A DNA stretch of 50,512 bases from JANRIG01 sp033765235 (GCA_033765235.1 JANRIG010000013.1:1-50512), one strand, 5' to 3'. Positions 33,697 to 43,083 are shown, counted from the first letter of the stretch. Notes: generated from the letters alone by a model not told the origin. Translations and numbers: made by a program.

Positions 33697-34375
33697 AGAG
33701 TTAATACTTATTTTCACTGTTGCTTTCTCATTGTCATTAATGTCTTGCCGCGATGTGCTCAAAAGCCCATACAGCAAAAAAACCGCAGAAGGAGACTTAG
33801 AGAGGATAAAAGCCATAAGCCAGTTGGACTCTGCTGAGTTTAAGCTGCTTACAGACTTTATGCTTACAAAAGGGCTGATAGATGCTGACCTGCTTTATGT
33901 AGATACCGACTACCGCGACCTGCTTGAAAAAGCCAAAGCTAATAAAGAAAAAACAGACAAGGCCAAAGAAATAGCACAAAAAATGCGTGACAACAAAGAC
34001 CAATTTGTATCTCACCATGCAGACACATTGAATAATTTTATAAAAATGCTGCCCGAAAAAAGCTCTATTCGCAAAGATTGGTCAAATAAAAATGCAGTGT
34101 TTTATACCATGGTATTCAGCAACATATCCACCAAAACGATACGGGCATTTAAAGGCAAATTTACATTTTATGACATATTTCATACCGAGCTCAAAACTAT
34201 GGCATTATCATACAACGATACTATACCACCGGGCAAAGAAGTGGTATATACCTCCAACTTAGACTTTAATGATGTGACAGCCAACACCATATACATGACT
34301 AAAGACTACTCTGACATAAAGGTGGGTTGGAACCCTGACAAAATACTCTTTACAGATGGTGAATATGTGGAATAG
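33686..34375 (+). CDS. Hypothetical lipoprotein downstream of the bestrophins
   Basis: 229 residues from the ATG at 33686. Earlier in-frame starts (33608, 33680) would precede the signal peptide with unrelated residues. The lipobox is LMSC (Cys21). A Lys/Glu/Asp-rich helical part (about 30-130) resembles a coiled coil, and a beta-type C-terminal domain (about 140-229) has the FYTMVFSNISTKTIRAFKG and IKVGWNPDK segments. The C-terminal region looks like an FxLYD/DUF3426-type Ig-like fold, but this is uncertain. Overlap with the second bestrophin gene suggests a shared transcript. Confidence 0.65.
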   Translation: MSTKELILIFTVAFSLSLMSCRDVLKSPYSKKTAEGDLERIKAISQLDSAEFKLLTDFMLTKGLIDADLLYVDTDYRDLLEKAKANKEKTDKAKEIAQKMRDNKDQFVSHHADTLNNFIKMLPEKSSIRKDWSNKNAVFYTMVFSNISTKTIRAFKGKFTFYDIFHTELKTMALSYNDTIPPGKEVVYTSNLDFNDVTANTIYMTKDYSDIKVGWNPDKILFTDGEYVE

Positions 34376-34424
34376 CAGCACATAATACCCTCTTAAGACA
34401 TTTAGAAATATTTAATATATTTTT

Positions 34425-34440
34425 ATTTACACGTGTAAAT
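34425..34440. terminator. Perfect 16-bp palindrome between convergent genes
   Basis: ATTTACACGTGTAAAT is exactly self-complementary and is followed by five T on the plus strand. It lies between the lipoprotein stop (34375) and the histidine kinase stop (34559). It may be a terminator lacking a proper loop, or an operator-like site. Confidence 0.4.
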
Positions 34441-34558
34441 TTTTGTTTAGTTCCATATTAAAATATTCAAAAATATAAGGGTAGAAAGTCTTTTGTATTT
34501 TATTTGTAACAATGATAGTTATTGAATCATAATGCAAATTTGCCTACTATTATCATTT

Positions 34559-36496
34559 TTACTCAAAAGCAATATGGGTGTATATAGTAGTGCCTTTGCC
34601 CGCTACTGATTTTATAACAAGTTCTCCATTTACCAGCTTTGCACGTTCTCTAATATTTACTAACCCGCCTGTATGCTTTATATTATCTTCCATATCAAAG
34701 CCTATACCATTGTCAGAAATCTGCATACTAATATATTCTTGCTCATGTATGATGTGCAGTTGCACTTTGGTAGCTAGTGCATATTTGGCAATATTATTCA
34801 GCCCTTCTTGGGCTATACGAAATAGAGCGGTACGCTCTTCCATAGTAAGCTCAGGTGCTCCGGGTATGGTGGTGTATTCATAATGTACAGGCACAGGTAC
34901 TGTCTTTATGAGTTGGTGCAATGCAGCATCGAGCCCAAAATCCCATAACACACTGGGCATGAGGTTTATGGTAATACGCCTTATCTCTTTGATAATATCA
35001 TCAAGCATATTTTTTATGTCGCTTGTCACATCATTTTGCTGATCTATTTCTTGTACTTTAAATTTTAGGGCTGTGAGCATTTGGCCTATACCATCGTGCA
35101 TATCGCGCGATATGCGTTTACGCTCGTTTTCTTGACCTTCTATGAGTGCAAGGGTTTTTATTTTGTTTTGGTCTGCCACCATATCTGACAATTGTACAAG
35201 TTTTTGCCTCATATCCAGTAAATTATGCCCTAGTATATCATCATTACTGAGAGGCGTGAAATGTACATTAAGGTTATTTTTACCTATTTCTTGCGCAAAT
35301 ACTAATGTTTTTTTGATGCCATCTACCCATAAGTTTATTGCGGCTATCATTTGACCTATTTCATCATTGTTTTTTACATCCAGCTTTTCTTCGGGCAGAG
35401 CACCTGTTGACATTAGCTTCACAGTATTGTTCAGCATTTTTATTGGTTTTGATATTTGTTTGGCAAGGTAAAAAGTGATCATTAATATAATGCAAAGCAC
35501 TGCCAAACTGAGTGCTATCATGCGGTTTCGGAACTCGTATATGGGTATCATAGCCTCTTCAAAATCTATTTCTGAGAGTATAGCCCACCTCAGCGAGTCT
35601 ATATTTATTAGTGTATATGCGCTGAGTACCAATATATCTCTATAGTCATTGATAATGTTTTTGCCGGTAATATTTTGAAGTGCGCTTGTAGCACCTTTAG
35701 TCTTTACATATATATAAGAGGTGTCTGTAATGTCTCTAAAGCGTGATGGGCTGCGCATGAGGTAATTTTTATTCACAATATAAGACTCGCCTGTGGCACC
35801 CATACCTGTGCGCTGCGAAAGGATAAAATAGATGTCTTTCATATCTATTTTCACCATAATATAGCCCATAATTTGACCAAAATCATCGTTTATAGGACTG
35901 AAAAGAAGTAAAAATGGTTTTTTGATCATTGTATCTATTCCTGATACTTCGGCTAAATACGGCTGTGAGGATAAATTATGTACCAGAGTTGAAAATTCTA
36001 CAGAAAATACCCCTTTCTCAAAAATATTTTTGCCCCTATACTTAGTATTATTGGCAGTGAATATCACATCTCCTTGCAGATTTATTAACCATACATTGAT
36101 AAAATGATTGTATAGTTTATATTCATCCAGGGTCTTGCCAAACAAAGTATCAGCATAGAGGTAATTAGGGTGAGATGTACCGTATTTTACAAAAGCAGAA
36201 TTAAGCTCCGAAAAAGCAAACCTACTGGAGTATAATGAGCAAAAGAGTTTCATTTCTCGTTTTCGCGCCTCAAAATACAGTTCAATACCTGACTTTTTTA
36301 GGTTCATTACAGATGACAACTGCTCAAATGTACGATTGAGTAAGGCGGTACGAGCCGAATGATAATATACCAAAAAAAGTATGCCTACTGTGAATGTACC
36401 CACAAAAAAGTAAGAAATAGCCAACTTTTGACCTATAGTAAGGTTTTTTAGCCTGCTATTTATTATATCAAGAATATGATACTGACGGGTATCCAT
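34559..36496 (-). CDS. Sensor histidine kinase with extracytoplasmic Cache-like domain, HAMP and HisKA_3
   Basis: 645 residues. The first membrane helix (about 27-46) is followed by a periplasmic domain (about 50-325) with the double-Cache look (FEVRVSN-type strands are absent, but NVWLINLQGDVIFTA and LLFSPINDDFGQIMGYIMV are typical). A second helix (about 330-350) leads into a HAMP domain (about 350-405). The dimerisation domain is of the HisKA_3/NarX type, ERKRISRDMHDGIGQ, with phospho-acceptor His467. The ATPase domain shows AQEGLNNIAKYA and GGLVNIRERA. Such kinases pair with NarL/LuxR-type regulators; none is adjacent. It detects an extracytoplasmic ligand, often a small organic molecule. 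Confidence 0.87.
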   Translation of the reverse strand: MDTRQYHILDIINSRLKNLTIGQKLAISYFFVGTFTVGILFLVYYHSARTALLNRTFEQLSSVMNLKKSGIELYFEARKREMKLFCSLYSSRFAFSELNSAFVKYGTSHPNYLYADTLFGKTLDEYKLYNHFINVWLINLQGDVIFTANNTKYRGKNIFEKGVFSVEFSTLVHNLSSQPYLAEVSGIDTMIKKPFLLLFSPINDDFGQIMGYIMVKIDMKDIYFILSQRTGMGATGESYIVNKNYLMRSPSRFRDITDTSYIYVKTKGATSALQNITGKNIINDYRDILVLSAYTLINIDSLRWAILSEIDFEEAMIPIYEFRNRMIALSLAVLCIILMITFYLAKQISKPIKMLNNTVKLMSTGALPEEKLDVKNNDEIGQMIAAINLWVDGIKKTLVFAQEIGKNNLNVHFTPLSNDDILGHNLLDMRQKLVQLSDMVADQNKIKTLALIEGQENERKRISRDMHDGIGQMLTALKFKVQEIDQQNDVTSDIKNMLDDIIKEIRRITINLMPSVLWDFGLDAALHQLIKTVPVPVHYEYTTIPGAPELTMEERTALFRIAQEGLNNIAKYALATKVQLHIIHEQEYISMQISDNGIGFDMEDNIKHTGGLVNIRERAKLVNGELVIKSVAGKGTTIYTHIAFE

Positions 36497-36515
36497 ACCT
36501 AACGGTAAATATGGC

Positions 36516-36523
36516 CAAAGATA
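36516..36523 (-). promoter_or_regulatory. Candidate -7 promoter element of the Cache-type histidine kinase
   Basis: TATCTTTG on the minus strand matches TAnnTTTG, 19 bases before the ATG and just beyond the rho stop codon. It suggests that the kinase is transcribed separately from rho. Confidence 0.4.
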
Positions 36524-36551
36524 AATATCTGTGAACCTGTGTATTACTACA

Positions 36552-38105
36552 TTAGTCGTTCATAGATGCTAAAAACTCTTCATTGCTTTTAGTACCTTTC
36601 ATACGGTCGAGCAAGAAGTCCATAGCTTCTTTAGAATTCATATCGCTCATATATTTGCGCAGTATCCACACTCTGTTGAGCTCTTCATGGGTCATGAGCA
36701 GGTCTTCGCGGCGTGTGCCCGAAGCAGGTATATCAATGGCAGGGAATACACGGCGATTTGCTAAATTGCGATCGAGTTGCAGCTCCATATTGCCTGTTCC
36801 TTTAAACTCTTCAAATATTACCTCATCCATCTTTGAGCCTGTTTCTATGAGGGCAGTAGCTATGATAGTGAGAGAGCCTCCATTTTCTATATTACGCGCT
36901 GCACCAAAAAATCTTTTGGGCTTATGCAGGGCGTTGGCATCTACACCTCCTGAGAGTATCTTGCCCGATGAAGGCACTACTGTGTTGTATGCTCTGGCAA
37001 GTCGTGTGATAGAGTCTAATAATATTACTACATCATGCCCGCACTCTACCAGCCTTTTGGCTTTTTCAAGTACTATGGATGATACTTTTACATGACGCTC
37101 TGCTTGCTCGTCAAAGGTAGATGCTATCACTTCAGCTTTTACACTTCGCGCCATATCTGTTACCTCCTCAGGGCGCTCATCTATAAGCAATACTATAAGA
37201 TATACCTCCGGATGATTATCTGCAATAGCATTTGCTATCTCTTTGAGCAGCACTGTTTTGCCTGTTTTTGGTTGTGCTACTATCATGCCTCTTTGTCCTT
37301 TGCCTATGGGTGCAAACATATCAAGCATACGAGTGCTCATTATATCAGCACGTGTGCTGAGGTGTAGTTTTTCGTTGGGGAATAATGGAGTAAGGTATTC
37401 AAAGGGTATGCGGTCACGCACTTCTTCAGAGGTGCGCCCGTTGATAGTTTCTATTTTGAGCAATGCAAAATATTTTTCGCCTTCTTTAGGAGGGCGTATA
37501 TGTCCTTTTATGGTATCGCCTGTTTTGAGACCAAAGAGTTTTATTTGCGACGGCGACACGTATATATCATCAGGGCTGGCCAAATAGTTGTAGTCTGAGG
37601 AGCGTAGGAAGCCATAGCCTTCGTTCATAATTTCAAGTACACCTTCATTTTCTACGTATCCTTCAAATTCACGCCCGGGTTTTTTTACAATATTTTGCTC
37701 TTGAAAGTTGCGATTGTCTTTGCGCTCCACAGGAGTTATATCTAGCATATCTGTAATCAAACTTTCTTCTTTGAGCAATGATTCTTTAAACATATTTTCG
37801 TCATAGTCAGGCACTTTCATGATGTGCGTATCCTCTATCTTAGGCAGGTCAGGCTCTTTGGGCAATGGCAGCTTTTCAAGCTCTTCCATGGTAGTGGCTG
37901 CACGTGAGCGAGGCCTTATGGCAGATGCTTTTGCATGTTGACCGTTTTCAGGTTGTAAAGCATTAGGATTCACTGCCTGTATATCCAATATCTTGTATAT
38001 AAGCTCTTCTTTTTCAAGCTTTTTAGCGTTTTTTATGTCTAGTTTTTCTGCAATTTCTTTTAGTTCTGATAATAACTTCAGATTAAGGTCTTCGATATTG
38101 TACAT
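36552..38105 (-). CDS. rho: Transcription termination factor Rho
   Basis: 517 residues. An N-terminal Rho_N helical domain (about 5-42) is followed by an unusually long, charged linker (about 43-150). The cold-shock RNA-binding domain (about 152-225) contains GVLEIMNEGYGFLR. The ATPase core has Walker A AQPKTGKT (277-284), the Q-loop region and Walker B VVILLDSITRLARAYN. Rho is a hexameric RNA helicase that ends transcription. Extended Rho linkers are usual in Bacteroidota and probably intrinsically disordered. The gene is divergent from serS. Confidence 0.96.
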   Translation of the reverse strand: MYNIEDLNLKLLSELKEIAEKLDIKNAKKLEKEELIYKILDIQAVNPNALQPENGQHAKASAIRPRSRAATTMEELEKLPLPKEPDLPKIEDTHIMKVPDYDENMFKESLLKEESLITDMLDITPVERKDNRNFQEQNIVKKPGREFEGYVENEGVLEIMNEGYGFLRSSDYNYLASPDDIYVSPSQIKLFGLKTGDTIKGHIRPPKEGEKYFALLKIETINGRTSEEVRDRIPFEYLTPLFPNEKLHLSTRADIMSTRMLDMFAPIGKGQRGMIVAQPKTGKTVLLKEIANAIADNHPEVYLIVLLIDERPEEVTDMARSVKAEVIASTFDEQAERHVKVSSIVLEKAKRLVECGHDVVILLDSITRLARAYNTVVPSSGKILSGGVDANALHKPKRFFGAARNIENGGSLTIIATALIETGSKMDEVIFEEFKGTGNMELQLDRNLANRRVFPAIDIPASGTRREDLLMTHEELNRVWILRKYMSDMNSKEAMDFLLDRMKGTKSNEEFLASMND

Positions 38106-38300
38106 GAGGGAGTATTAATATACTGATGAGATGGGGTGAAATATTATGATAAATACATTTGGAAAATTATGGGTCTCGAAACTATTGCTGAAGAAAAGCA
38201 GATGTTTTGAAAACGAAACTCATACAAATGTAATGCTTCAACTAAAACTACGCAAATAATTATTAAATATTTTTATACAATATTTGTAAAAAAAATAATC

Positions 38301-39575
38301 ATGCTACAATTAAGCCATATAAGAGATGCCAAAAGCCAAGCCATTGAGGCTCTAAAAAAGAAAAATTTTGCCCATCCGGACACTATTATTGAAAAAATAT
38401 TACTATTAGATGAAGAAAAACGCAAATGTCAGCTTCAAGCCGATAATACATTAGCGCTATCTAATGATTTGTCCAAACAAATAGGTGAACTCATGAAAAC
38501 AGGCCAAAAGCAAGAGGCTGAAATAAAGAAAACTGAAACAGTCAATCTAAAAACACAAATAAAAACACTGACAGATAAGCAAACTGAAATTGAGCAAGAG
38601 CTATATCAACTATTAGTGACCTTGCCCAACCTGCCTCACTCTTCGGTGCCTGCCGGTAAAAGTGCCGAAGATAATGAAATGATATATGAACCTAAAAATC
38701 TGCCTACCCTGCCGGATAGTGCGCAGCCCCATTGGGAACTAATAAAGAAATATGATATTATTGATTTTGAATTGGGGAATAAAATATCAGGTGCAGGATT
38801 TCCTGTGTATAAAAATAAAGGTGCCAAGTTGCAACGGGCACTAATAAATTTTTTCCTTGATCTTGCAGCAGCTGCAGGATATACCGAGATACAAGCTCCT
38901 ATATTAATAAATAAAGACTCCGGCTTTGGCACAGGACAACTGCCCGACAAAGACGGACAAATGTACTATGCCTCTGAAGACAACCTGTACCTCATACCCA
39001 CAGCTGAGGTACCAATTACCAATATATATAGAGATGTGATACTGAAAGTCGACCAATTGCCCATAAAAAATGTGGGTTACACGCCATGTTTTAGAAGAGA
39101 AGCAGGCTCTTGGGGTGCCCATGTGCGTGGGCTCAACAGGCTGCACCAGTTCGACAAAGTGGAAATAGTACAGATCACCGAACCTGATAAGTCATATGTC
39201 ACGCTGGACGAGATGGTAAATCATGTGAAGCAATTATTAGAAAAACTGCAACTCCCATACCGCATACTCAGGCTGTGCGGTGGCGATATGAGCTTTAGCT
39301 CGGCACTTACTTATGACTTTGAGGTGTACTCTGCCGCACAAAAAAGATGGCTTGAGGTGAGCTCAGTGAGCAATTTTGAAACTTTTCAAAGCAACCGTAT
39401 GAAATTGAGATACAAATCTGAAGATGGCAAAACCAAACTGCTGCATACGCTCAATGGCAGCGCTCTGGCACTGCCTCGAGTAGTAGCTTCATTGCTCGAA
39501 AACAATCAAACAAAAGATGGCATATTACTGCCTGAAATTTTGCACAGCTACACAGGTTTTGAGACTATAGTGTAA
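38301..39575 (+). CDS. serS: Serine--tRNA ligase
   Basis: 424 residues. The N-terminal antiparallel coiled coil that grips the tRNA variable arm spans about 28-105. Class II motif 2 is CFRREAGSWGAHVRGLNRLH (around residue 255) and motif 3 is NGSALALPRVVASLLEN near the C-terminus. The enzyme charges tRNA-Ser and tRNA-Sec with serine. It is monocistronic, and an AATATTTG element one mismatch from TAnnTTTG ends about 13 bases before the ATG. Confidence 0.96.
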   Translation: MLQLSHIRDAKSQAIEALKKKNFAHPDTIIEKILLLDEEKRKCQLQADNTLALSNDLSKQIGELMKTGQKQEAEIKKTETVNLKTQIKTLTDKQTEIEQELYQLLVTLPNLPHSSVPAGKSAEDNEMIYEPKNLPTLPDSAQPHWELIKKYDIIDFELGNKISGAGFPVYKNKGAKLQRALINFFLDLAAAAGYTEIQAPILINKDSGFGTGQLPDKDGQMYYASEDNLYLIPTAEVPITNIYRDVILKVDQLPIKNVGYTPCFRREAGSWGAHVRGLNRLHQFDKVEIVQITEPDKSYVTLDEMVNHVKQLLEKLQLPYRILRLCGGDMSFSSALTYDFEVYSAAQKRWLEVSSVSNFETFQSNRMKLRYKSEDGKTKLLHTLNGSALALPRVVASLLENNQTKDGILLPEILHSYTGFETIV

Positions 39576-39624
39576 GTATAATATGTTAATGTACTCGTGC
39601 TGTTCTGCAAGTTAGCTTAGCGAG

Positions 39625-39750
39625 ATTATATTTGACAACTTTCAAAAAATTGTCAAATTATTGTTCGCAATGACGCAAGCCCCCCTGCTCGCGCACTACT
39701 GTGGCGTGTGCCTTTTATTATTTACAACAAAATAATTTATGCTTTGTAAT
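39625..39750. repeat. Dispersed repeat, copy A
   Basis: Two blocks recur near 41883-41993. Block 1 (39625-39663) is an ATTTGACA/TGTCAAAT hairpin (arms 39630-39637 and 39651-39658) that differs from copy B by one deleted base and one substitution. Block 2 (39702-39750) starts TGGCGTGT and ends TTTGTAAT. The middle differs: here it contains CGCAATGAC, the end of a REP-like palindrome. Together the copies bracket the 566-residue gene. Confidence 0.7.
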
Positions 39751-39827
39751 AAATATACACCATAAAAGTGTATAATGGAAAAATATTCAAAAAAACTCAG
39801 AGAATATTATTGTAACTTTAATTACTT

Positions 39828-41528
39828 TTATTTCACATTCACAGGGTCAAGCTTACCGAGCCAAATAATCTTTCCTTTTTTGTTTTCGCCCAGTGCAACT
39901 ACTTTTGTGCCTCCCTCTATATATATCAATGGAAATTTTTCGAAAAGAAAATACTCATTTCCTCCGTAGGTATATACATCAGATATGTTGCCTGTGGCAA
40001 CGTCTATTTTTGCACCTCTGAGTTGAAATCGAGGTATAAAACTGTATGTGGTAGTTGATGATCCATCTGCATGCCACTCATAAGACTCCAAAAGTTGATC
40101 AGTATGATGTGGAGATACCATTGCTAAAAACATAGATTTTTTATCAGAAGCTTCAATAACAGACATTTTTGCTGTCCAATGGCGTGCGTCTTCCGGACCA
40201 CCGCCTCTTACAGCTTGGCGCTTTACATTATCTTCTATAGAATAGGCATTTTTGAGTACCCCCATAGGGTCAAATTGGAATGTATACATGTCCTCATATA
40301 CAAAATTTGGTCTTGAGACATCTAAAGACACATTTTTATAATCTTGGGCTACTATATACATATCGCCATTGCTTGCAAAACTCAATCCTCCTATTATTAC
40401 TCTTTTGCCATCATACACCGAAGATTTTGATGCATTTGCGGGCTTTTTTGTCTTTATTTCAAAATCTGCAAGACTGCTGATACCTACAAAACTAGATTTT
40501 CCTTCTTTGAAGCCAACCATCATAAAATCTTTAAATTTTGTCTTTTCATCGGCTACTTTGTTATATGTAGACATGCTGAAATAGTCTTCTACGTCTTTGG
40601 CCATACAAGGGCCATATAATACTACTTGACCATTTACTTCATATACTCCATTTATGCGCCAAGTACCACCTTTGACAACAAATGGAATTTTATCTTTAAT
40701 TTTGCCATCGAGCCCTACTCTTACGTAGGTATATTCAGCCGGATTTGGGGCTAATATGTCTTTCATTCCTTGCGCTTTCATTGGCGCAAATACTATTATC
40801 CAATCACTTTGTCCTTCAGCGTTATCTATTTTGCCGGTAAATATGTGAGAGTGTAACTTTTCAAGCTCAAGCTTTTCATTGCTTACTATGTCTACGTCTT
40901 GATTTACTCTCAATATTGCATACTGGGTCATTGCTTTCATATAGTCTTTATATGATGCGGGCTTAGGTTGTACCAATGCCAGTATTTCACCTGACTCTTC
41001 ATTGTCATATGCGGCTTTAAATGTCATTTTTTTACCGTCTTCAGACTTGGGTTTTACTTTTTCGAGTATTTTTACAGTTTTGTAATACCCTAATACTAAC
41101 CAATCATAACATGATTTAACGTTCTTTTTCTTAAATGTAGCATTGCCCAACATATCTGCCTCAGCCGTAAGTCCTGTTACCTCATAACAGTCCCCTTTAA
41201 ATGGCAACCATTTATACTTAGTTCTTGATTGTTCTATATTTAGCTCTTCTGTATCTTCTTTGACAAAATTAAGGTCATAATCAAATGTGTATTTTTCAAA
41301 TTTTATCATATCATTTTTAGATTTTACGGTAAAATACATATCTATTTGCCTTGTAGCATCATTGGTTTCTACTTTGCTGAGAAATCCTCTCCTAGCTTTA
41401 TTAGAAATATCTTTGGTTGTTTCCTTATCAAGTTGCTGCGTAAATCCTTGTACACATATAAGGATATAACAAATTATAAAATTGTAAAATGCTTTGTAAA
41501 CAATAATATTAGGGTATCTGTTTTTCAT
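39828..41528 (-). CDS. Large secreted protein of unknown function
   Basis: 566 residues. A signal peptide runs from an atypically long, Tyr-rich N-terminus to about residue 30 (CVQGFTQ). The mature part is Lys/Asp-rich and beta-rich with repeated aromatic-flanked strands, for example VEYVKTYFT-like elements are absent but YTFDYDLNFVKED, MYIVAQDYKNVS and MYTFQFDPMGVLKN are present. Such alternating strands with Asp-Gly turns suggest a beta-propeller. No catalytic motif or sorting domain is seen, and I do not recognise the family. Flanking dispersed repeats on both sides make this gene a candidate for past mobility or duplication. Confidence 0.6.
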   Translation of the reverse strand: MKNRYPNIIVYKAFYNFIICYILICVQGFTQQLDKETTKDISNKARRGFLSKVETNDATRQIDMYFTVKSKNDMIKFEKYTFDYDLNFVKEDTEELNIEQSRTKYKWLPFKGDCYEVTGLTAEADMLGNATFKKKNVKSCYDWLVLGYYKTVKILEKVKPKSEDGKKMTFKAAYDNEESGEILALVQPKPASYKDYMKAMTQYAILRVNQDVDIVSNEKLELEKLHSHIFTGKIDNAEGQSDWIIVFAPMKAQGMKDILAPNPAEYTYVRVGLDGKIKDKIPFVVKGGTWRINGVYEVNGQVVLYGPCMAKDVEDYFSMSTYNKVADEKTKFKDFMMVGFKEGKSSFVGISSLADFEIKTKKPANASKSSVYDGKRVIIGGLSFASNGDMYIVAQDYKNVSLDVSRPNFVYEDMYTFQFDPMGVLKNAYSIEDNVKRQAVRGGGPEDARHWTAKMSVIEASDKKSMFLAMVSPHHTDQLLESYEWHADGSSTTTYSFIPRFQLRGAKIDVATGNISDVYTYGGNEYFLFEKFPLIYIEGGTKVVALGENKKGKIIWLGKLDPVNVK

Positions 41529-41736
41529 ACTATTTTTATAAATTTCTTGGCAATAATAGTTATTTTGAAAACAAAAAAAAGATTTTTTATACCATTTTTA
41601 TGGTGTTATAGATTGTAGGTCGATTAATAAATTAACACTCAGTGTTCTACATATAAATAAACTTTACGTCATTTGTAAATAGTACTATTGCTTTTTTGCA
41701 AATATTACTTATTTAACATAAAGTTATTAAAGCTAC

Positions 41737-41777
41737 CCTGAGTTGCACTTATCTCGGCAACAGATGAGAAACTCAGG
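41737..41777. repeat. Long hairpin adjacent to the REP-like element
   Basis: CCTGAGTT (41737-41744) pairs with AACTCAGG (41770-41777). An inner CTTATC (41748-41753) pairs with GATGAG (41763-41768) around a 9-base loop. It forms a near-continuous stem of 14 pairs with a small internal loop. Confidence 0.6.
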
Positions 41778-41806
41778 AGGACCGGGGGATCAATATCTAC
41801 TCATAA

Positions 41807-41882
41807 TGTCATTACGAAAGCAGTGAAGTAATTCCCACTCTTTTGTTATAGATTGCTTCGTGGCTCGTACTAAGCAATGACA
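41807..41882. repeat. REP-like palindromic element
   Basis: About 76 bp. The outer arms are TGTCATT (41807-41813) and AATGACA (41876-41882). Inner arms GAAGTAAT and GATTGCTTC pair with one mismatch. The layout resembles the short palindromes (GTCATTGCGA ... GAAGCAATC ... GATTGCTTC ... CAATGAC) that I recall as widespread in Bacteroidota genomes. Confidence 0.6.
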
Positions 41883-41993
41883 ATTATATTTGACACTTTC
41901 AAAAAATTGTCAAATAATTGATAAATTTATAATTTACCTATGGCGTGTTTCTTTTATTATTTTCAACAAAATACTTTCTACTCATTTTGTAAT
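41883..41993. repeat. Dispersed repeat, copy B
   Basis: Second copy of the element at 39625-39750. Block 1 (41883-41920) holds hairpin arms TATTTGACA (41887-41895) and TGTCAAATA (41908-41916). Block 2 (41941-41993) begins TGGCGTGT and ends TTTGTAAT. It directly follows the REP-like palindrome. Confidence 0.7.
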
Positions 41994-42141
41994 TGTACAA
42001 TATTTTTAACTAAAGGTACGAGCAACAAGCTCACACCAGCCAAGGACTTGACAGGCATTTGTGAAATGCTGTATATATGATACCATTTTAGTTGGTTTTG
42101 TAAAATGTTTTATTATTATTGTACAAAAAATATTGTTTGCC

Positions 42142-43083
42142 ATGAAGCTATTTTTATTTATCACCATTATATCAATATGTGCGATTGCACAATCGCAAAA
42201 TGATACTTCTATATTTATTCTCAAAGATGAAAAAATATTTGAGTTCATAGACCCTAAGCTGTCTATTGAAAAAGTAGCTACAGGTTTTCAATTCACAGAA
42301 GGTCCATTGTATAATTTCAAAGACAAATATTTACTCTTTTCAGACATACCTGCCAATACCATTTACAAAATAAAAGACGGCAAAAGCAGCGTATATAAGA
42401 AGCCAAGCAACTATTCTAACGGCCTCACATACACCCCAAAAGGTCAATTGGCTGTATGTGAGCACTACTCCAAGCAGATAGTGCAGTATGACCATAAATT
42501 AACCGCGAAGGTACTATCATCTGTGTTTCAAGGTATGCGCTACAACAGTCCCAACGATTTGGTATTCAAAAAAGACGGTTCATTCTATTTTTCTGACCCG
42601 CCCTATGGACATTTCAACCACTTCAAAGACCAAAAGCCTGACATGAATTTTTCAGGAGTGTATTATTGCAAAGGCAACACAGCCACACTCATAGACTCAT
42701 CTATGAAAAGACCCAACGGTGTGGCACTTTCTAAAGATGAAAAAAAACTGTATGTAGTACAATCCGAGTTTGAGTGGATAGTGAAAGAATACAACCTCGA
42801 CAAAAATGGCAAAGTGCTTTCTTCAAAAATTATTATGCGCGGGGCAGATATCACCGGCAACCTTGATGGTATAAAGACTGATGCTGAGGGCAATATATAT
42901 GCCACCGGCAACAATGGTATAATGTTTATAACCAAAGAAGGCAGATATTTGGGCACTGTGAAGCTGCCCGAAAACCCTTCTAACCTTTGCTTTGGCGATG
43001 ATGATATGAAAAGCCTCTATATCACTGCCCAAAAAAGCATATATAAAATAAGAGTGCTCAAAAAAGGGTGGGAGGGGTATTAG
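42142..43083 (+). CDS. SMP-30/gluconolactonase-like secreted protein
   Basis: 313 residues from the ATG at 42142, which gives a clean signal peptide (MKLFLFITIISICAIAQ). The longer reading from 42061 starts with a non-ATG codon and is rejected. Six-bladed-propeller signatures are visible: FTEGPLYNF (metal Glu), NSPNDLVFKKDGSFYFSDPP, KRPNGVALSKDE and NLDGIKTDAEGN (metal Asp). The family opens sugar lactones such as gluconolactone with a divalent metal. Export to the periplasm suggests use on extracellular lactones. It converges on the TonB receptor gene, the stops overlapping by 4 bases. Confidence 0.85.
   Translation: MKLFLFITIISICAIAQSQNDTSIFILKDEKIFEFIDPKLSIEKVATGFQFTEGPLYNFKDKYLLFSDIPANTIYKIKDGKSSVYKKPSNYSNGLTYTPKGQLAVCEHYSKQIVQYDHKLTAKVLSSVFQGMRYNSPNDLVFKKDGSFYFSDPPYGHFNHFKDQKPDMNFSGVYYCKGNTATLIDSSMKRPNGVALSKDEKKLYVVQSEFEWIVKEYNLDKNGKVLSSKIIMRGADITGNLDGIKTDAEGNIYATGNNGIMFITKEGRYLGTVKLPENPSNLCFGDDDMKSLYITAQKSIYKIRVLKKGWEGY

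Larger units (their letters stand above)
41529..42141. other. Long non-coding region rich in palindromes
   Basis: 613 bases between the divergent genes at 41528 (minus) and 42142 (plus). The first 200 bases are plain AT-rich DNA. The rest is occupied by the hairpin, REP-like element and dispersed repeat listed separately. No ORF is convincing. Confidence 0.6.

Noticed and set aside
39754..39774. TATACAC/GTGTATA hairpin as a terminator of serS or of the 566-residue protein gene
   Set aside because: A 7-bp AT-rich stem without a T-run on either side; too weak to call.
42142..43083. SMP-30 protein as the missing apionolactonase
   Set aside because: It has a signal peptide and lies 13 kb from the operon, whereas the lactone should form in the cytoplasm.
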